From Siphonobacter curvatus (GTDB lineage: Bacteria > Bacteroidota > Bacteroidia > Cytophagales > Spirosomataceae): a DNA stretch of 64,000 nt. Location: contig NZ_PTRA01000006.1 of assembly GCF_002943425.1 (NCBI RefSeq), positions 248,001-312,000 on the forward strand, given 5' to 3'. A program made the position numbers and the translations under genes. The notes beneath the pieces are model-generated. The model was not told where the DNA came from and ran no database searches. It saw nothing but the letters and a program-made list of their open reading frames with translations. Below, piece after piece: positions 53,623 to 63,700 of this stretch. Each line of letters opens with the position of its first letter. The first letter of the stretch is position 1.

Positions 53623-54918
53623 TTAAAGGGCTTTCCTCCGGCTTCGACGCAGGCGGAAGCCGTAGCCCAGTAATAAAACCAGCAGTCCGCCAAAAAACAG
53701 CAGGGCCAGTGGCCAGTAAAAATACGCCATCGCAATCAAAGCCAGGGTAGCCAGACCCAGGGCAATTGCCGGGAAATACGGATACAAGGGAGCCCGAAAC
53801 GGACGGTTCAGTCTGGGTTCGGTCCGGCGAAGCTGAAACAGAGCCAGCATACTGATGATATAGACCACCACGGCTCCAATGGTTGAAAGAATGACAAGCT
53901 TACTGGTATCCAGCACCAGTAGAGCAGTCATCCCCAACACAGCCCCCACGAGTAACGCAACGTATGGTACCCGACGTCGGGAACTGACCAAGGCCAGAGA
54001 AGCGGGCAGGTATTCCTCACGGGCCAGGGCGAAGAGTTGTCGCGAATAACTAATGATGATGCCGTGAAAGGAAGCAATCAGCCCAAACAGGCCGACGCTG
54101 GCAAAAAGCTTCGTCAAGGGATTTTCCCGTCCTAGAATCAAGGCAATGGACTCGGGTAGCGGATAATCGATGGTGCTCAGGTTTTCCCAATGCGTCACGC
54201 CGCCTATACTGATCATAACGCCTAAAGCCAGCAACGCAAGTGTCAACAAAGCGGAAATGTATCCTCGAGCTAAGGCCCGATTGGTATCTTTCACTTCTTC
54301 GGCCACCATGGCAATACCTTCCAGACAAACAAACAGCCAGATCGCGAATGGTAAAGCCGCAAATACGCCCGCCCAGCCATACGGAAACGGACGATACAGG
54401 AACGTTTGCAGGTCGAAATGCGGCAGTACGACCCCCAGAAACACGAGCAGTTCGGCAATGGCGAGGAGCGTCATAATCAGCGAAAACCAAGCCGCTTCCT
54501 CAACCCCCAGCAAATTGATCGCTGTGAACAAAGCGTACGAAGCCAGCGAGGCCGGAATGACGGCAATACCAGGATAAAGAAAGTGAACGTAACTACCCAG
54601 AGCCAGAGCAATGGCGGGCGTCGCGAACAGGAATTCGATAAGGGTAGCGTATCCGGCAATGATGGCTCCCCAGGGGCCAAAGGCCTTAAGAGCGTAGGCA
54701 AAAGGCCCACCGGCCTGCGGAATGGCCGTGGTGAGTTCGGTAAAGCTAAAAATGAAGGTCACGTACAGCAACGTGATAAGAAGCGTAGCCAGCAGCAGGC
54801 CCAGCGTTCCGGCCACGCCCCAGCCGTAATTCCAGCCAAAGTATTCGCCCGAGATGACCAGTCCCACGCCAATGGCCCAGACGTGTACAGCCGTCAGAGC
54901 TTTCTTTAATTCTGCCAT
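53623..54918 (-). CDS. eat: Ethanolamine permease (Eat family, APC superfamily)
   Basis: A 431-aa integral membrane protein with about 12 helices. The N-terminal HVWAIGVGLVISGEYFGWNYGW is the hallmark of ethanolamine permeases of the amino-acid/polyamine/organocation superfamily. The frame is open further upstream (to 54987) but the ATG at 54918 fits the family. It heads the eutBC transcript. The divergent phosphonate operon starts 269 bp away. Confidence 0.9.
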   Translation of the reverse strand: MAELKKALTAVHVWAIGVGLVISGEYFGWNYGWGVAGTLGLLLATLLITLLYVTFIFSFTELTTAIPQAGGPFAYALKAFGPWGAIIAGYATLIEFLFATPAIALALGSYVHFLYPGIAVIPASLASYALFTAINLLGVEEAAWFSLIMTLLAIAELLVFLGVVLPHFDLQTFLYRPFPYGWAGVFAALPFAIWLFVCLEGIAMVAEEVKDTNRALARGYISALLTLALLALGVMISIGGVTHWENLSTIDYPLPESIALILGRENPLTKLFASVGLFGLIASFHGIIISYSRQLFALAREEYLPASLALVSSRRRVPYVALLVGAVLGMTALLVLDTSKLVILSTIGAVVVYIISMLALFQLRRTEPRLNRPFRAPLYPYFPAIALGLATLALIAMAYFYWPLALLFFGGLLVLLLGYGFRLRRSRRKAL

Positions 54919-55128
54919 GTTCAATAGGATTAAGGGAAGAAAAGGGAAGATAGGTTTTTCTGGACAAAAGCGGAAGGGATTGGGCAAGGAATCCCTGAGT
55001 CTTTGCTCGATACGTAACCATTCAAAGCATTGGCGGCACGAACGCAGGGCATCAGGTGCGGAAGTACAAAGCTGAATCTGTAATCAGACGGGTACGAAAA
55101 CCAATCTTAATGATTCGGTAACAATTCC

Positions 55129-55162
55129 TTTGTTTACAAATAATAAACACTGTTTACTATTG
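55129..55162 (+). promoter_or_regulatory. Putative promoter and operator of the phosphonatase-like operon
   Basis: TTTG (55129-55132), 22 nt, then TACTATTG (55155-55162), a 7 of 8 match to TAnnTTTG. Between them TGTTTA (55131-55136) and TAAACA (55143-55148) form an inverted repeat, and TGTTTAC recurs at 55151-55157, 20 bp from the first copy. This is a plausible operator for the nearby XRE-cupin regulator. Confidence 0.45.
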
Positions 55163-55187
55163 TATTCGTAACCCAATCACTCTAAAC

Positions 55188-55859
55188 ATGGCAATCAAGT
55201 TAGTAGTATTTGATATGGCGGGAACGACCGTCTACGATGAAAACCACGTAAGTCAGGCCTTGCAAAAGGCCTTGCAGAAACACGGCTTTTCGTTTTCGCT
55301 GGAAAGCATTAATCCCCTAATGGGCTATAAAAAGCCCCTGGCGATCCGGATGTTATTGAACGAAGCAGGAGCCGAGATTACGGATACGCTGATCGATCAG
55401 ATTCACGAAGATTTTGTGCGGGACATGCTAACCTTTTACCAGACGTCGACCGACCTGCGAGCCCTGCCCGACGTCGAAGAAACCTTCCTCCGACTTCGGC
55501 AGGCTGGGATCAAAGTGGGTTTGGATACGGGTTTCTCCCGGGATATTGCCGAAGTGATTGTGCAGCGTCTCGACTGGCAGGATGCCATTGATCACCTCGT
55601 AGCCAGCGACGAAGTTGCCAATGGCCGTCCGTACCCGGACATGATTTACCAGACCATGCAAACCCTGGGCATCACGCACACCGAAGAAGTAGCCAAAGTC
55701 GGCGATACGGAAGTCGACATGAACGAGGGCCGAAATGCGGGTTGCCGGTACGTCGTTGGCGTGACAACGGGGACGTTTACGCGGGAGGAACTTCTCCAGT
55801 ACGAGCCCACCCATACGGTTGATTCGGTGGCTGAGGTGGTAGACATTGTTCTGGCCTGA
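55188..55859 (+). CDS. Phosphonatase-like HAD hydrolase (PhnX-like, TIGR03351 type)
   Basis: A 223-aa HAD hydrolase. DMAGTT at residues 9-14 is the phosphonatase variant of the HAD nucleophile motif (Asp9). Lys49 in MGYKKP lines up with the Schiff-base lysine of PhnX (MGLLK). ANGRPYPDM has Arg in place of the usual Lys before motif IV, as in PhnX, and KVGDTEVDMNEGRNAG is the final motif. It therefore probably cleaves the C-P bond of phosphonoacetaldehyde or a close analogue to phosphate and an aldehyde. The DUF5690 gene starts 10 bp downstream. Confidence 0.9.
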   Translation: MAIKLVVFDMAGTTVYDENHVSQALQKALQKHGFSFSLESINPLMGYKKPLAIRMLLNEAGAEITDTLIDQIHEDFVRDMLTFYQTSTDLRALPDVEETFLRLRQAGIKVGLDTGFSRDIAEVIVQRLDWQDAIDHLVASDEVANGRPYPDMIYQTMQTLGITHTEEVAKVGDTEVDMNEGRNAGCRYVVGVTTGTFTREELLQYEPTHTVDSVAEVVDIVLA

Positions 55860-55869
55860 TACTCCTGGT

Positions 55870-57165
55870 ATGACTACCCTATCGCGTAAGCGGGTAACCC
55901 CTTCCTGGCTGGTTTCACTGGTGGCCGGACTAGCCGCCTTTGGGACGTACAGCTGCATGTACGCTTTCCGGAAAGCTTTTACGGCGGGTACTTACAGCAC
56001 GTTACAGCTGGGTCCGCTGGATTATAAAGTCTGGTTGATTCTGGCTCAGATGCTGGGGTACACGTTGAGTAAATTTTACGGAATCCGGTTTCTGGCCCAG
56101 CGTCGGCCGCAACAACGCATCCCTACCCTGATTGCGTTGCTGAGTATGGCCGGGCTGGCGTTGCTGGGTTTTGCCCTGTGTCCCGTGCCGTATAACATCG
56201 TATTTCTGTTTTTGAACGGACTGCCCCTGGGCATGATCTGGGGTCTAGTTTTTTCTTTTCTGGAAGGCCGACGGCATACGGAACTCATGGGGGCCGTCAT
56301 GGCGATCAGTTTGATTTTTGCTTCGGGACTGGTGAAAACGGTGGGACTTCTACTCATTCGCTGGGGAGGAATATCGGAATTCTGGATGCCCTTTCTGACT
56401 GGACTGGTCTTCAGTGTACCGTTGGCGGGATGTCTTTACGTATTGTCGCAGATTCCGGCCCCGAGTGCCGAAGACAAACGTCTGCGGACCGAACGGCGAC
56501 CCATGAACCGAACCCAACGCCGTTTGTTCATTCGGCAATTCCTACCCGGTATTGTTTTGACGGTTCTGGTCTACACGCTGCTTACAGTGGCTCGGGACAT
56601 CCGCGACAATTTTGAAGTAGAAATCTGGCAACGATTAGGTTACGGCAATCAGCCCGGCATTTATACGCAGGTAGACGGCCCCGTGGCGTTGAGCGTACTG
56701 CTGTTACTGAGCTTACTGATTCTGGTTCGGAATAACCTGAAAGCCTTTTCCCTGATCCATCTGATGATCATCGGGGCTTGTCTCTTAATGGGTTTTGCTA
56801 CCCTGGCCTACAACGCCGGACAGCTAAGCGGTCTCCACTGGATGGCCCTGAGTGGGCTGGGTCTGTACCTGGCGTATGTGCCCTACAACGCTATTTTCTT
56901 CGAACGCATGCTGGCCACTTTTCGGGAAAAGGGCAATGTCGCCTTCGTGATGTCCCTGGCCGATTCGTTTGGGTATCTGGGCAGCGTGGGCGTGCTTTGC
57001 CTGAAAGAATTCAGTCAGGAGGGCCTTTCCTGGGGCCAGTTTTACAACCAGATTTTACTTTTCGTAGCCTTAAGTGGAGCCGTACTGGCTCTGGCTTCGC
57101 TCTACTATTTCCGTAAAAAACATTCGATACCTTCCGTTTCTTATCCAGCACTGGTTCATGACTAA
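55870..57165 (+). CDS. DUF5690 multi-pass membrane protein, MFS-like
   Basis: A 431-aa inner-membrane protein with about 12 hydrophobic segments and an MFS-like pattern (TYSCMYAFRKAFTAGTY, then LFLNGLPLGMIWGLVFSFLEGRR). The DUF5690 family frequently accompanies phosphonatase-like genes, so it is a likely transporter for the aminophosphonate or its product. That is an inference from context. It overlaps the FAD oxidoreductase gene by 8 bp. The in-frame ATG at 55846 would overlap the HAD gene and is not preferred. Confidence 0.8.
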   Translation: MTTLSRKRVTPSWLVSLVAGLAAFGTYSCMYAFRKAFTAGTYSTLQLGPLDYKVWLILAQMLGYTLSKFYGIRFLAQRRPQQRIPTLIALLSMAGLALLGFALCPVPYNIVFLFLNGLPLGMIWGLVFSFLEGRRHTELMGAVMAISLIFASGLVKTVGLLLIRWGGISEFWMPFLTGLVFSVPLAGCLYVLSQIPAPSAEDKRLRTERRPMNRTQRRLFIRQFLPGIVLTVLVYTLLTVARDIRDNFEVEIWQRLGYGNQPGIYTQVDGPVALSVLLLLSLLILVRNNLKAFSLIHLMIIGACLLMGFATLAYNAGQLSGLHWMALSGLGLYLAYVPYNAIFFERMLATFREKGNVAFVMSLADSFGYLGSVGVLCLKEFSQEGLSWGQFYNQILLFVALSGAVLALASLYYFRKKHSIPSVSYPALVHD

Positions 57166-58300
57166 ATCTGCAATTATAATTGGAGCCGGCATCGTTGGTC
57201 TGGCTACCGCCCGGGCTCTGGCTCTTCGGGGTTATCAGGTAAGCGTTTTTGATCGCAGCGAACGGGCCGTCGGGGCTTCCATCCGCAATTTTGGTATGAT
57301 CTGGCCCATTGGTCAACCCGAAGGAGCCTTGTACGAACGGGCACTCCGTTCGCGAAGCATCTGGACGGAGGTATTGCAGCGGTCCGGTTGCTGGTACAGT
57401 CAGCAGGGAAGCCTGCACATGGCCTATCACGCGGACGAATGGACAATATTGCAGGAATTTAAAGAAGCCAGTCAGCCGACCCGCCCGCTGGCCTTACTGT
57501 CGCCCGAACAAACCCGCGAACGTTCATCCGTCGTACGGCCTGCGGGACTATTGGGTTCCTTATACTCCGCCGATGAAATGATTGTCGATCCCCGGCAGGC
57601 CATCGGTAGCATTCCATCCTATCTGGCCGAACAGTATGGCGTAACTTTTCACTGGAATACGGCCATCAGTCAGATTACGTACCCCAGCGTCTGGTCCGGC
57701 AAACGGCAATGGTCTGCCGACGAAATTTACGTGTGCAGCGGCGTTGATTTCGAAACCCTGTACCCGGAAGCCTTTGCCGAAGCCCCCATTACCAAGTGTA
57801 AAGTACAAATGCTGCGGCTCGAAGCTCAAAACGGGGACATCGGTCCTTCCCTGTGCGGGGGCCTATCCCTGATTCACTACAAGGGCTTTCTCAGTGCTCC
57901 TTCGCTGCCCCGGTTACTGGAACGTTACCAGCGGGAAAAAAGCGAGTATATGCAATGGGGCATTCACGTGATGGCTTCACAAAATGGGTTAGGCGAGATT
58001 ACGGTAGGCGATTCGCATGAATACGGCCTGACGTTTGATCCTTTCGACCGGACGGCGGTCAATGCCCTGGTGCTCGACTATCTGCGTACCTTCACTACCT
58101 TCCTCTCCTATCAGATTCAGCAGACCTGGCACGGTATCTATCCCAAACATTCGCAAGGTAAAACTGAGTGGGTCACCTCTCCGGAGTCTGGAGTTACGGT
58201 GATCAACGGTCTGGGTGGTGCGGGCATGACGCTTTCGTTTGGATTATGTGAAGCGGTGGTGGCCGGAACCTATCAACCCCTCGAAGTGGTGCATTCCTAA
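57158..58300 (+). CDS. FAD-dependent oxidoreductase, TIGR03364 type
   Basis: A 380-aa DAO-type flavoenzyme. The FAD-binding GAGIVG is at residues 9-14 (Rossmann), and VINGLGGAGMTLSFGL near the C-terminus completes the FAD site. The family is syntenic with phosphonatase-like hydrolases and is thought to deaminate oxidatively an aminophosphonate close to 2-aminoethylphosphonate. Here the two would act in series: oxidation to the aldehyde, then C-P cleavage. The start at 57158 overlaps the end of the DUF5690 gene, which indicates tight coupling. Confidence 0.9.
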   Translation: MTKSAIIIGAGIVGLATARALALRGYQVSVFDRSERAVGASIRNFGMIWPIGQPEGALYERALRSRSIWTEVLQRSGCWYSQQGSLHMAYHADEWTILQEFKEASQPTRPLALLSPEQTRERSSVVRPAGLLGSLYSADEMIVDPRQAIGSIPSYLAEQYGVTFHWNTAISQITYPSVWSGKRQWSADEIYVCSGVDFETLYPEAFAEAPITKCKVQMLRLEAQNGDIGPSLCGGLSLIHYKGFLSAPSLPRLLERYQREKSEYMQWGIHVMASQNGLGEITVGDSHEYGLTFDPFDRTAVNALVLDYLRTFTTFLSYQIQQTWHGIYPKHSQGKTEWVTSPESGVTVINGLGGAGMTLSFGLCEAVVAGTYQPLEVVHS

Positions 58301-58301
58301 T

Positions 58302-58360
58302 ACATCAAACATAAAAAGACTCCCAGGCTATTGGCTTGGGAGTCTTTTTATGTTTGATGT
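58302..58360. terminator. Very long perfect-stem bidirectional terminator
   Basis: A perfect 24-bp stem (58302-58325 with 58337-58360) encloses an 11-nt loop; A/T runs inside the stem give terminator signals on both strands. It begins 2 bp after the FAD oxidoreductase stop codon and also faces the XRE-cupin gene from its downstream side. Confidence 0.92.
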
Positions 58361-58431
58361 ACCAATCCCTAGAAAAGCTACAATGGCTCGGCTAAGGGGT
58401 ACTAACCAGTGAATCTCTTTTCGTACCTGAG

Positions 58432-59010
58432 TTACCGCTGATCAAAGAAGTACACAATCAACATCTGGCAGGATTGCCGGCCGGTATTACGGGGCAGGTG
58501 GGGTAGGCGGCCATCGAAAAACAGAGCATCCCCCGCTTCCAGGAGATACGACTGCCCGTTGATGAGGTAATCAACCTGGCCTCTCAAAATGTATTTCAGC
58601 TCAAAAGCTTCGGTTCTCACTTCTTCGCGTTGCGAATGCGGAGCCAGTTCCAGCAGCACGACATCGACGGTCGAGGCGGCCATACTCCGGGTTAAAATGC
58701 GTTGGTACTGAAAGCCGTGGGCATCTTCCTTTTCAAAGGCCTCGAAGGAATCTTTCTTCTGAACCAGTACGACCGGTTCGCTAAGTTTTAAATCTTCAAA
58801 AAATTCTCCTACTTCAATATTCAGGGATTGAATGATCTGAAATAATACCGGCAGTGAAGGAATACTACGGCCATTTTCGATCTGTGAAATCAGCCCTTTA
58901 CTAACGCCTGCCCGATCGGCAAGCTCCTGTACCGTAAGGCGTTGATTGGTTCTTCGTTCTTTAATACGGCGGCTTACTTCTACTAAAAACGCTCCTTCCA
59001 TAATCATCAT
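58432..59010 (-). CDS. XRE family regulator with C-terminal cupin
   Basis: A 192-aa regulator. Residues 10-65 hold a helix-turn-helix_3 domain (LTVQELADRAGVSKGLISQIENGRSIPSL), and residues 110-190 a cupin_2 sensor (AFELKYILRGQVDYLINGQSYLLEAGDALFFDGRLPH). XRE-cupin proteins commonly sense small amines, alcohols or organophosphonates and control nearby catabolic genes. Its neighbours on both sides, the phosphonate operon and SusCD pair 2, are candidate targets. An ATG at 59001 is an alternative start. Confidence 0.9.
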   Translation of the reverse strand: MMIMEGAFLVEVSRRIKERRTNQRLTVQELADRAGVSKGLISQIENGRSIPSLPVLFQIIQSLNIEVGEFFEDLKLSEPVVLVQKKDSFEAFEKEDAHGFQYQRILTRSMAASTVDVVLLELAPHSQREEVRTEAFELKYILRGQVDYLINGQSYLLEAGDALFFDGRLPHLPRNTGRQSCQMLIVYFFDQR

Positions 59011-59122
59011 TCAACTGGTAGACAGGTTCGAAGATAGGGCTCATTTGCTAAGCTCTACGTCATTTGCTGGCTTTTCTGGAAAACCCCGGTCAGGCATTCC
59101 GTACTAACGTTTAAAAATAAAC

Positions 59123-59150
59123 GGGGCCTGCCCCGTGTGGAGCAGGCCCC
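59123..59150 (-). terminator. Terminator of the SusCD pair 2 operon
   Basis: GGGGCCTGC (59123-59131) pairs with GCAGGCCCC (59142-59150), with T-rich sequence beyond it on the minus strand. It lies 9 bp past the SusD stop codon. Confidence 0.8.
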
Positions 59151-59159
59151 AAGATGGGC

Positions 59160-60722
59160 TTATTTCAATACCCAGAGTTCATCTTTTACATTGTCCTGCG
59201 TGGCTGAACCAAACTGTCGTTGCAGAGCTTCGCGGTAATTGGTTTCGTTGTACAACCGATCCGAAACCGGATACTGCCAGCGACGGGGAATACCCCGTGT
59301 ACCAATGCCAGCTCCCTGAGTAGCGAAGTTGTCGGGATAGCCCGTTCGCCGCCAATTGAAGAAGGGTTCGATACCCGAGGTCATGAACATGGCCAGGTAT
59401 TTCTGATTCAGAATCTGCTTGCGGCCTTCGGTAGTGTTACCGGCATACTTCACCAGCGACTGGCCCAGGTACGCCGTCGGATCGAAGCTGATGGTAAAGG
59501 ACTGTGACGTGGCTACGCCCGCATTCCGGATTTCAAAAACTACGGTGTTCGTTCCATTTTTGATGCCAAAGAAATCCATGTTGGCCAGAATGCCTTTCTG
59601 GTAGTAATCGGCGGCATCACCCGTTGCCCAGCCCAGGTTAATGGCTTCGGCAATGTTGAACGATTGCTCGGAATAACCCAGAATAACCGTTGGTTCGGGC
59701 GTGTAACCTTTGTAATAGCGATTCCGGTTGATGAAGGAGTACTCCCCATTGTTGGCTCCCGTCGACATTACATCCAGACTCAACGCCGGACTCGGAGCTA
59801 TGAACGCCGCAAAATCCGTGGCTTTCACTCCTTTTTTGAGTTGAGCTTCGGCGGGTTCGGCGGTTACGAACAGACGCGGATCCTGGTAGCGTTTCAGTAG
59901 TTCCACGTGCGTCGCCGACATTTCCTGACGGGTCGCGTCGTTCCCGAAGTTATCCGGATTGATGGGATATTTGTTGTAAACGGCGTTGTACACAAACTGC
60001 AGGTTATCCGCATTACCCGTAAACAGGGGAAATTTTGTAGGATTAGCTACTACTTCAGAAAAGCGGGTTTTTACCTTCAAATCGGCATCGTCGGTACGCT
60101 TACTCAGGTTGATCAGTACGCGAAGTTTAAACGCATTAACCACTTTCTGCCAGGAATTCAGGCTGTTGTTGAGGTAAATATCACCTTTCAGGGGTAGCGT
60201 AGCCTGACCAGCGGCCTGTAAACTCCCCAAATCCGTGTTGGCTTCGTCCAGCCAGGTCAGCACCTGTAGGTAGATGTCCTTCTGCGTATCGTAGCGAGGT
60301 GTAATGTTCGCTTCTCCCTGCAGGGCGTCTTTCAGGGGTACATCGCCCACCCGCTGGGTCATCCAAAACCAGAAGTAGGCCCGGAAAAATTTACCTAGTG
60401 CAGCGTACGCATTTTTATCGGTCGAGAGGTTTTTCTTGGCCTCTTCTTCCATTTTCAGGACATTTTTCAGCGTCGTGTACCGCAAATCCGACGTCGTCCA
60501 GTCGTACTCGTTGTTGCCGTAATAGTTGTAATTGACGGTGTAATACTGATTGTACCGGGCATCCTTGTTCCAGGTCCCTTCATACATATCCATCAGGATG
60601 TCCTTCAGTACTAGATCAGCTGGTACCTGTACGGGCAGGTTGGGATTTTTTTCGAGTTCTTCGAATTTCTGGCAGCTTCCCAGGCTCAGCAGCAGTACCA
60701 GACTATAGAGTATCTTTTTCAT
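59160..60722 (-). CDS. SusD/RagB family nutrient-binding lipoprotein (pair 2)
   Basis: A 520-aa outer-membrane lipoprotein. Lipobox LGSC (signal MKKILYSLVLLLSLGSC) and TPR-type helices typical of SusD-like_2 are seen (AYFWFWMTQRVGDVPLKDAL, NQKYLAMFMTSGIEPFFNWRRTGYP). It forms the lid of the SusC channel, 22 bp away. With the ethanolamine and phosphonate genes nearby, a head-group-bearing ligand is a hypothesis; the sequence does not identify it. Confidence 0.93.
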   Translation of the reverse strand: MKKILYSLVLLLSLGSCQKFEELEKNPNLPVQVPADLVLKDILMDMYEGTWNKDARYNQYYTVNYNYYGNNEYDWTTSDLRYTTLKNVLKMEEEAKKNLSTDKNAYAALGKFFRAYFWFWMTQRVGDVPLKDALQGEANITPRYDTQKDIYLQVLTWLDEANTDLGSLQAAGQATLPLKGDIYLNNSLNSWQKVVNAFKLRVLINLSKRTDDADLKVKTRFSEVVANPTKFPLFTGNADNLQFVYNAVYNKYPINPDNFGNDATRQEMSATHVELLKRYQDPRLFVTAEPAEAQLKKGVKATDFAAFIAPSPALSLDVMSTGANNGEYSFINRNRYYKGYTPEPTVILGYSEQSFNIAEAINLGWATGDAADYYQKGILANMDFFGIKNGTNTVVFEIRNAGVATSQSFTISFDPTAYLGQSLVKYAGNTTEGRKQILNQKYLAMFMTSGIEPFFNWRRTGYPDNFATQGAGIGTRGIPRRWQYPVSDRLYNETNYREALQRQFGSATQDNVKDELWVLK

Positions 60723-60744
60723 TGCGTGATTGCTAGGAAATCCG

Positions 60745-63700
60745 TTAAAAAATCAGGTTGATGTTTACCCCGTACCGACGCGTAGTGGGCGTTTGCAGGC
60801 TCGATCCCCTATCTGAGTAGCTAACAAACTGCTCGACATCAAGGTCCTTCTTCTCAGCCCAGTACAGCAGGTTACGACCTACGAACGAAATGCTGGCCGA
60901 TTTCACAAAACCTAAACGACCCTGTAATACCTGACTCGGGATCTGGTACCCGAATGTCACTTCGCGAAGCTTCACAAAGCTCCGGCTAATCATGTTGGCT
61001 TCGTTGGTGTTGTAGTAACGGCTGATCCAATCCTGAAGGTAGGTTTTATTGGCGTCCGACATGGGTGAGAAACTCAGCGATTCAAAGTTGGTGATGTTTC
61101 CATCCACATCGTACTGGATGTTTCCGTTAGTCAGTACCACCCCAGGACCTACCCAGGAAGCTACCCCTTTGTAATCCTGGTAGCGGGCTTCACCCATCTT
61201 TCCCTGTACCGTTTCGATATGACGACCGCCCCGGAAGGTTTGTTTCTGGATGTAATCCTCGATTACGCCCCCTACGCGACCATCGACCTGTACGTTCAGG
61301 AAGAAATTGCGGTAGTTGAATTTGTTGATGAACCCGAAAGCAAAGTCGGCATTAGTATAACCGAGGAATTGATTCACGGGATTAACCACGGGTCGTCCGC
61401 TTGCGTCATTAATGATTTGTCCTTCGCGGGTACGGGCAAAGGCCGATCCGTAATAGGCATCCAGACGGTCGCCCACTTTATAAAACTGGTTGAGTCGCGT
61501 TTGTGAACCGTAAATTTCTTTCAGGTACTCCTGAAACGTACTCCAGTTCAGCGTTACATCCCAGTTCAGACCACGGGCACTTTTCAGGGCCGTACCCGTC
61601 AGGGCGATTTCTAGACCGCGTTTCTGCGATTTAATTCCGTTGGTGGTCAGGGAAGAATACCCCGTAGCTTCGGGCAGGGTCAGGCCAAAAATACGCGGAC
61701 CGTCGAGGTAGCTGAAGTACGCGACGTCCAGACCGATCCGGTTTTTGAGGAAGCGTACATCCAGACCCGCTTCAAAACTCGTCCGTGAAGAAGGTTTCAG
61801 GTTAGGATCCACCAGAGCGTTGGCATAACTGGCTGCGGCTTCGTTGTTGTACGGACGACTGATCGTATAAGCAACCGTCGTTCCGTACGAAGGTCCCTCG
61901 TAGGGTGAAGCAAAGGTCTGACCATAACCCAGGGGGTTGCTACCATCCAGGGGAGAGAACGCCGTATACACGTTCTGCTGCGTAAAGGCCTCTTTTACGT
62001 TGGCGTACGAAGCCCGCAATTTCACAAAAGAAATGGCCGCAGGAGTCCGAACATAATCCGATACTACCGTGCTCACCCCGGCTGACGGGTAGAAATATAC
62101 GTTCTTGTCCGAGGGCAAGGTAGAGTTTTTATCCCAACGACCCGTCGTCGAAAGCGTTGCATAACGACCCAGGTTCACGTCGACGCTGTACAGGGCACTC
62201 AGTACCTGCATCCGGGAGTTGAAGCTGTTCGCCCGCGTGGGGTTCAGGGAGTTGTCGAAGGTATAAACGCCCGGCACACTCAGGTAATCCGTTGAAGCGT
62301 AGTTGCTGTTATACCGGAAAAAACGTCCCGAAAAACCACCCACAGCCCGCAGGCTGATGCCATGAGCAAAGGTTTTGTTATAGTTCAGCAATACGTCGGT
62401 ATTGTTTTCCAATAAGGAACGGCGGTCTTCGCGGTAATCTCCCTTCGCTTGCTCCCGTCCGTACGTGGTGGCCGAATACGGCATTTTTTCATTCCGGAAC
62501 AATTCGTAACCTGTCACCTGCGTACGAGCCTGTAGTTCCAGGTTTTTCAGCAGATCGAATTTCATCAGGGCGTAGCCATTGTACGTATTGTTGTAGTGCC
62601 CCCGCAACCATTCTTTTGCCACAAACCAGGGGTTGTTGTAGCGTTGGTATTCGGCGTAAATCTGCTGGATACCTTCCTTGCCGGGCTGCCAGAGTTGCTT
62701 CATGTCATCGACATTCCAGTCAGCTCCCGCCCAAATCACGGTGTTATAAATCAGGGAGTTCGGACCGTAATTTACATCCGGGTAATTGGCCGAAGCCTGA
62801 CGACTGAAGTTAAAATTCGACTCAAAACGAACGCGGTCGGAAATGTTCTGACCCAGCGTTGCACTGAAGGTAGTACTATTCAGACTGGTATTCGGCACCA
62901 TACCTTTCTGGTACTGATTGGTGATCCCGAAACGTAAATCCGTTTTACCGGAAGTTGCCGAAATGGCTACACTGTTGGTAGACAGGACGCCCGGACGCAG
63001 AAAACGCTTCAGGTTGTCTTTACCGCGAGCCACCCAGGGCGTAGGGATTCGCTTGCCGGTTTGCGGATCGATGGGGCTGTCGTACTGGGCAATCAGCTGA
63101 CCTTCGAATTTAGGTCCCCAGACGTCGTAATCGCCGTCGTTGAGTCCACCACCGCGACCATCGACGAAGGAATAGGTTCCTTTGTTTCCCGGACCGTACT
63201 CATCCTGTACTTTAGGAATGGCCAGAAAACCGTTTTCCGTCATCGTACTCGAATTGACTTCTACGGAAAACCCACGTTTGTCTTTCGAGCCTTTTTTGGT
63301 AGTAATGATGATGACGCCGTTCGTCGCCCGTGATCCGTACAGGGCTGAACCCGAGGGGCCTTTAATCACGTCATAGGACTCAATATCATCGGGATTGATG
63401 TTGTAGGTATCGGATACAATGGGTACCCCGTCTACCACGAACAAAGGGCGGCCACCCCGCAACAGTACCTGCGGAGCCCGCAGTAATTCCGCACTAGCAC
63501 CGATGTTCAGACCGGCCACTTTCCCCACCAGAGCGTTTACGGGGTTCGGTTCGCGGGCCTTCACCAGATCCTGGGCTTTAATCGTTTGCGTAGCGTAGGA
63601 AAGGTCCCGTTTCGCCTTAGTAATACCTAGCGAGGTAACCACTACTTCTTCCAGCAATCGCTGATCAGTAGCCAGTAATACGTCGATTTGAGTCCGGCTA

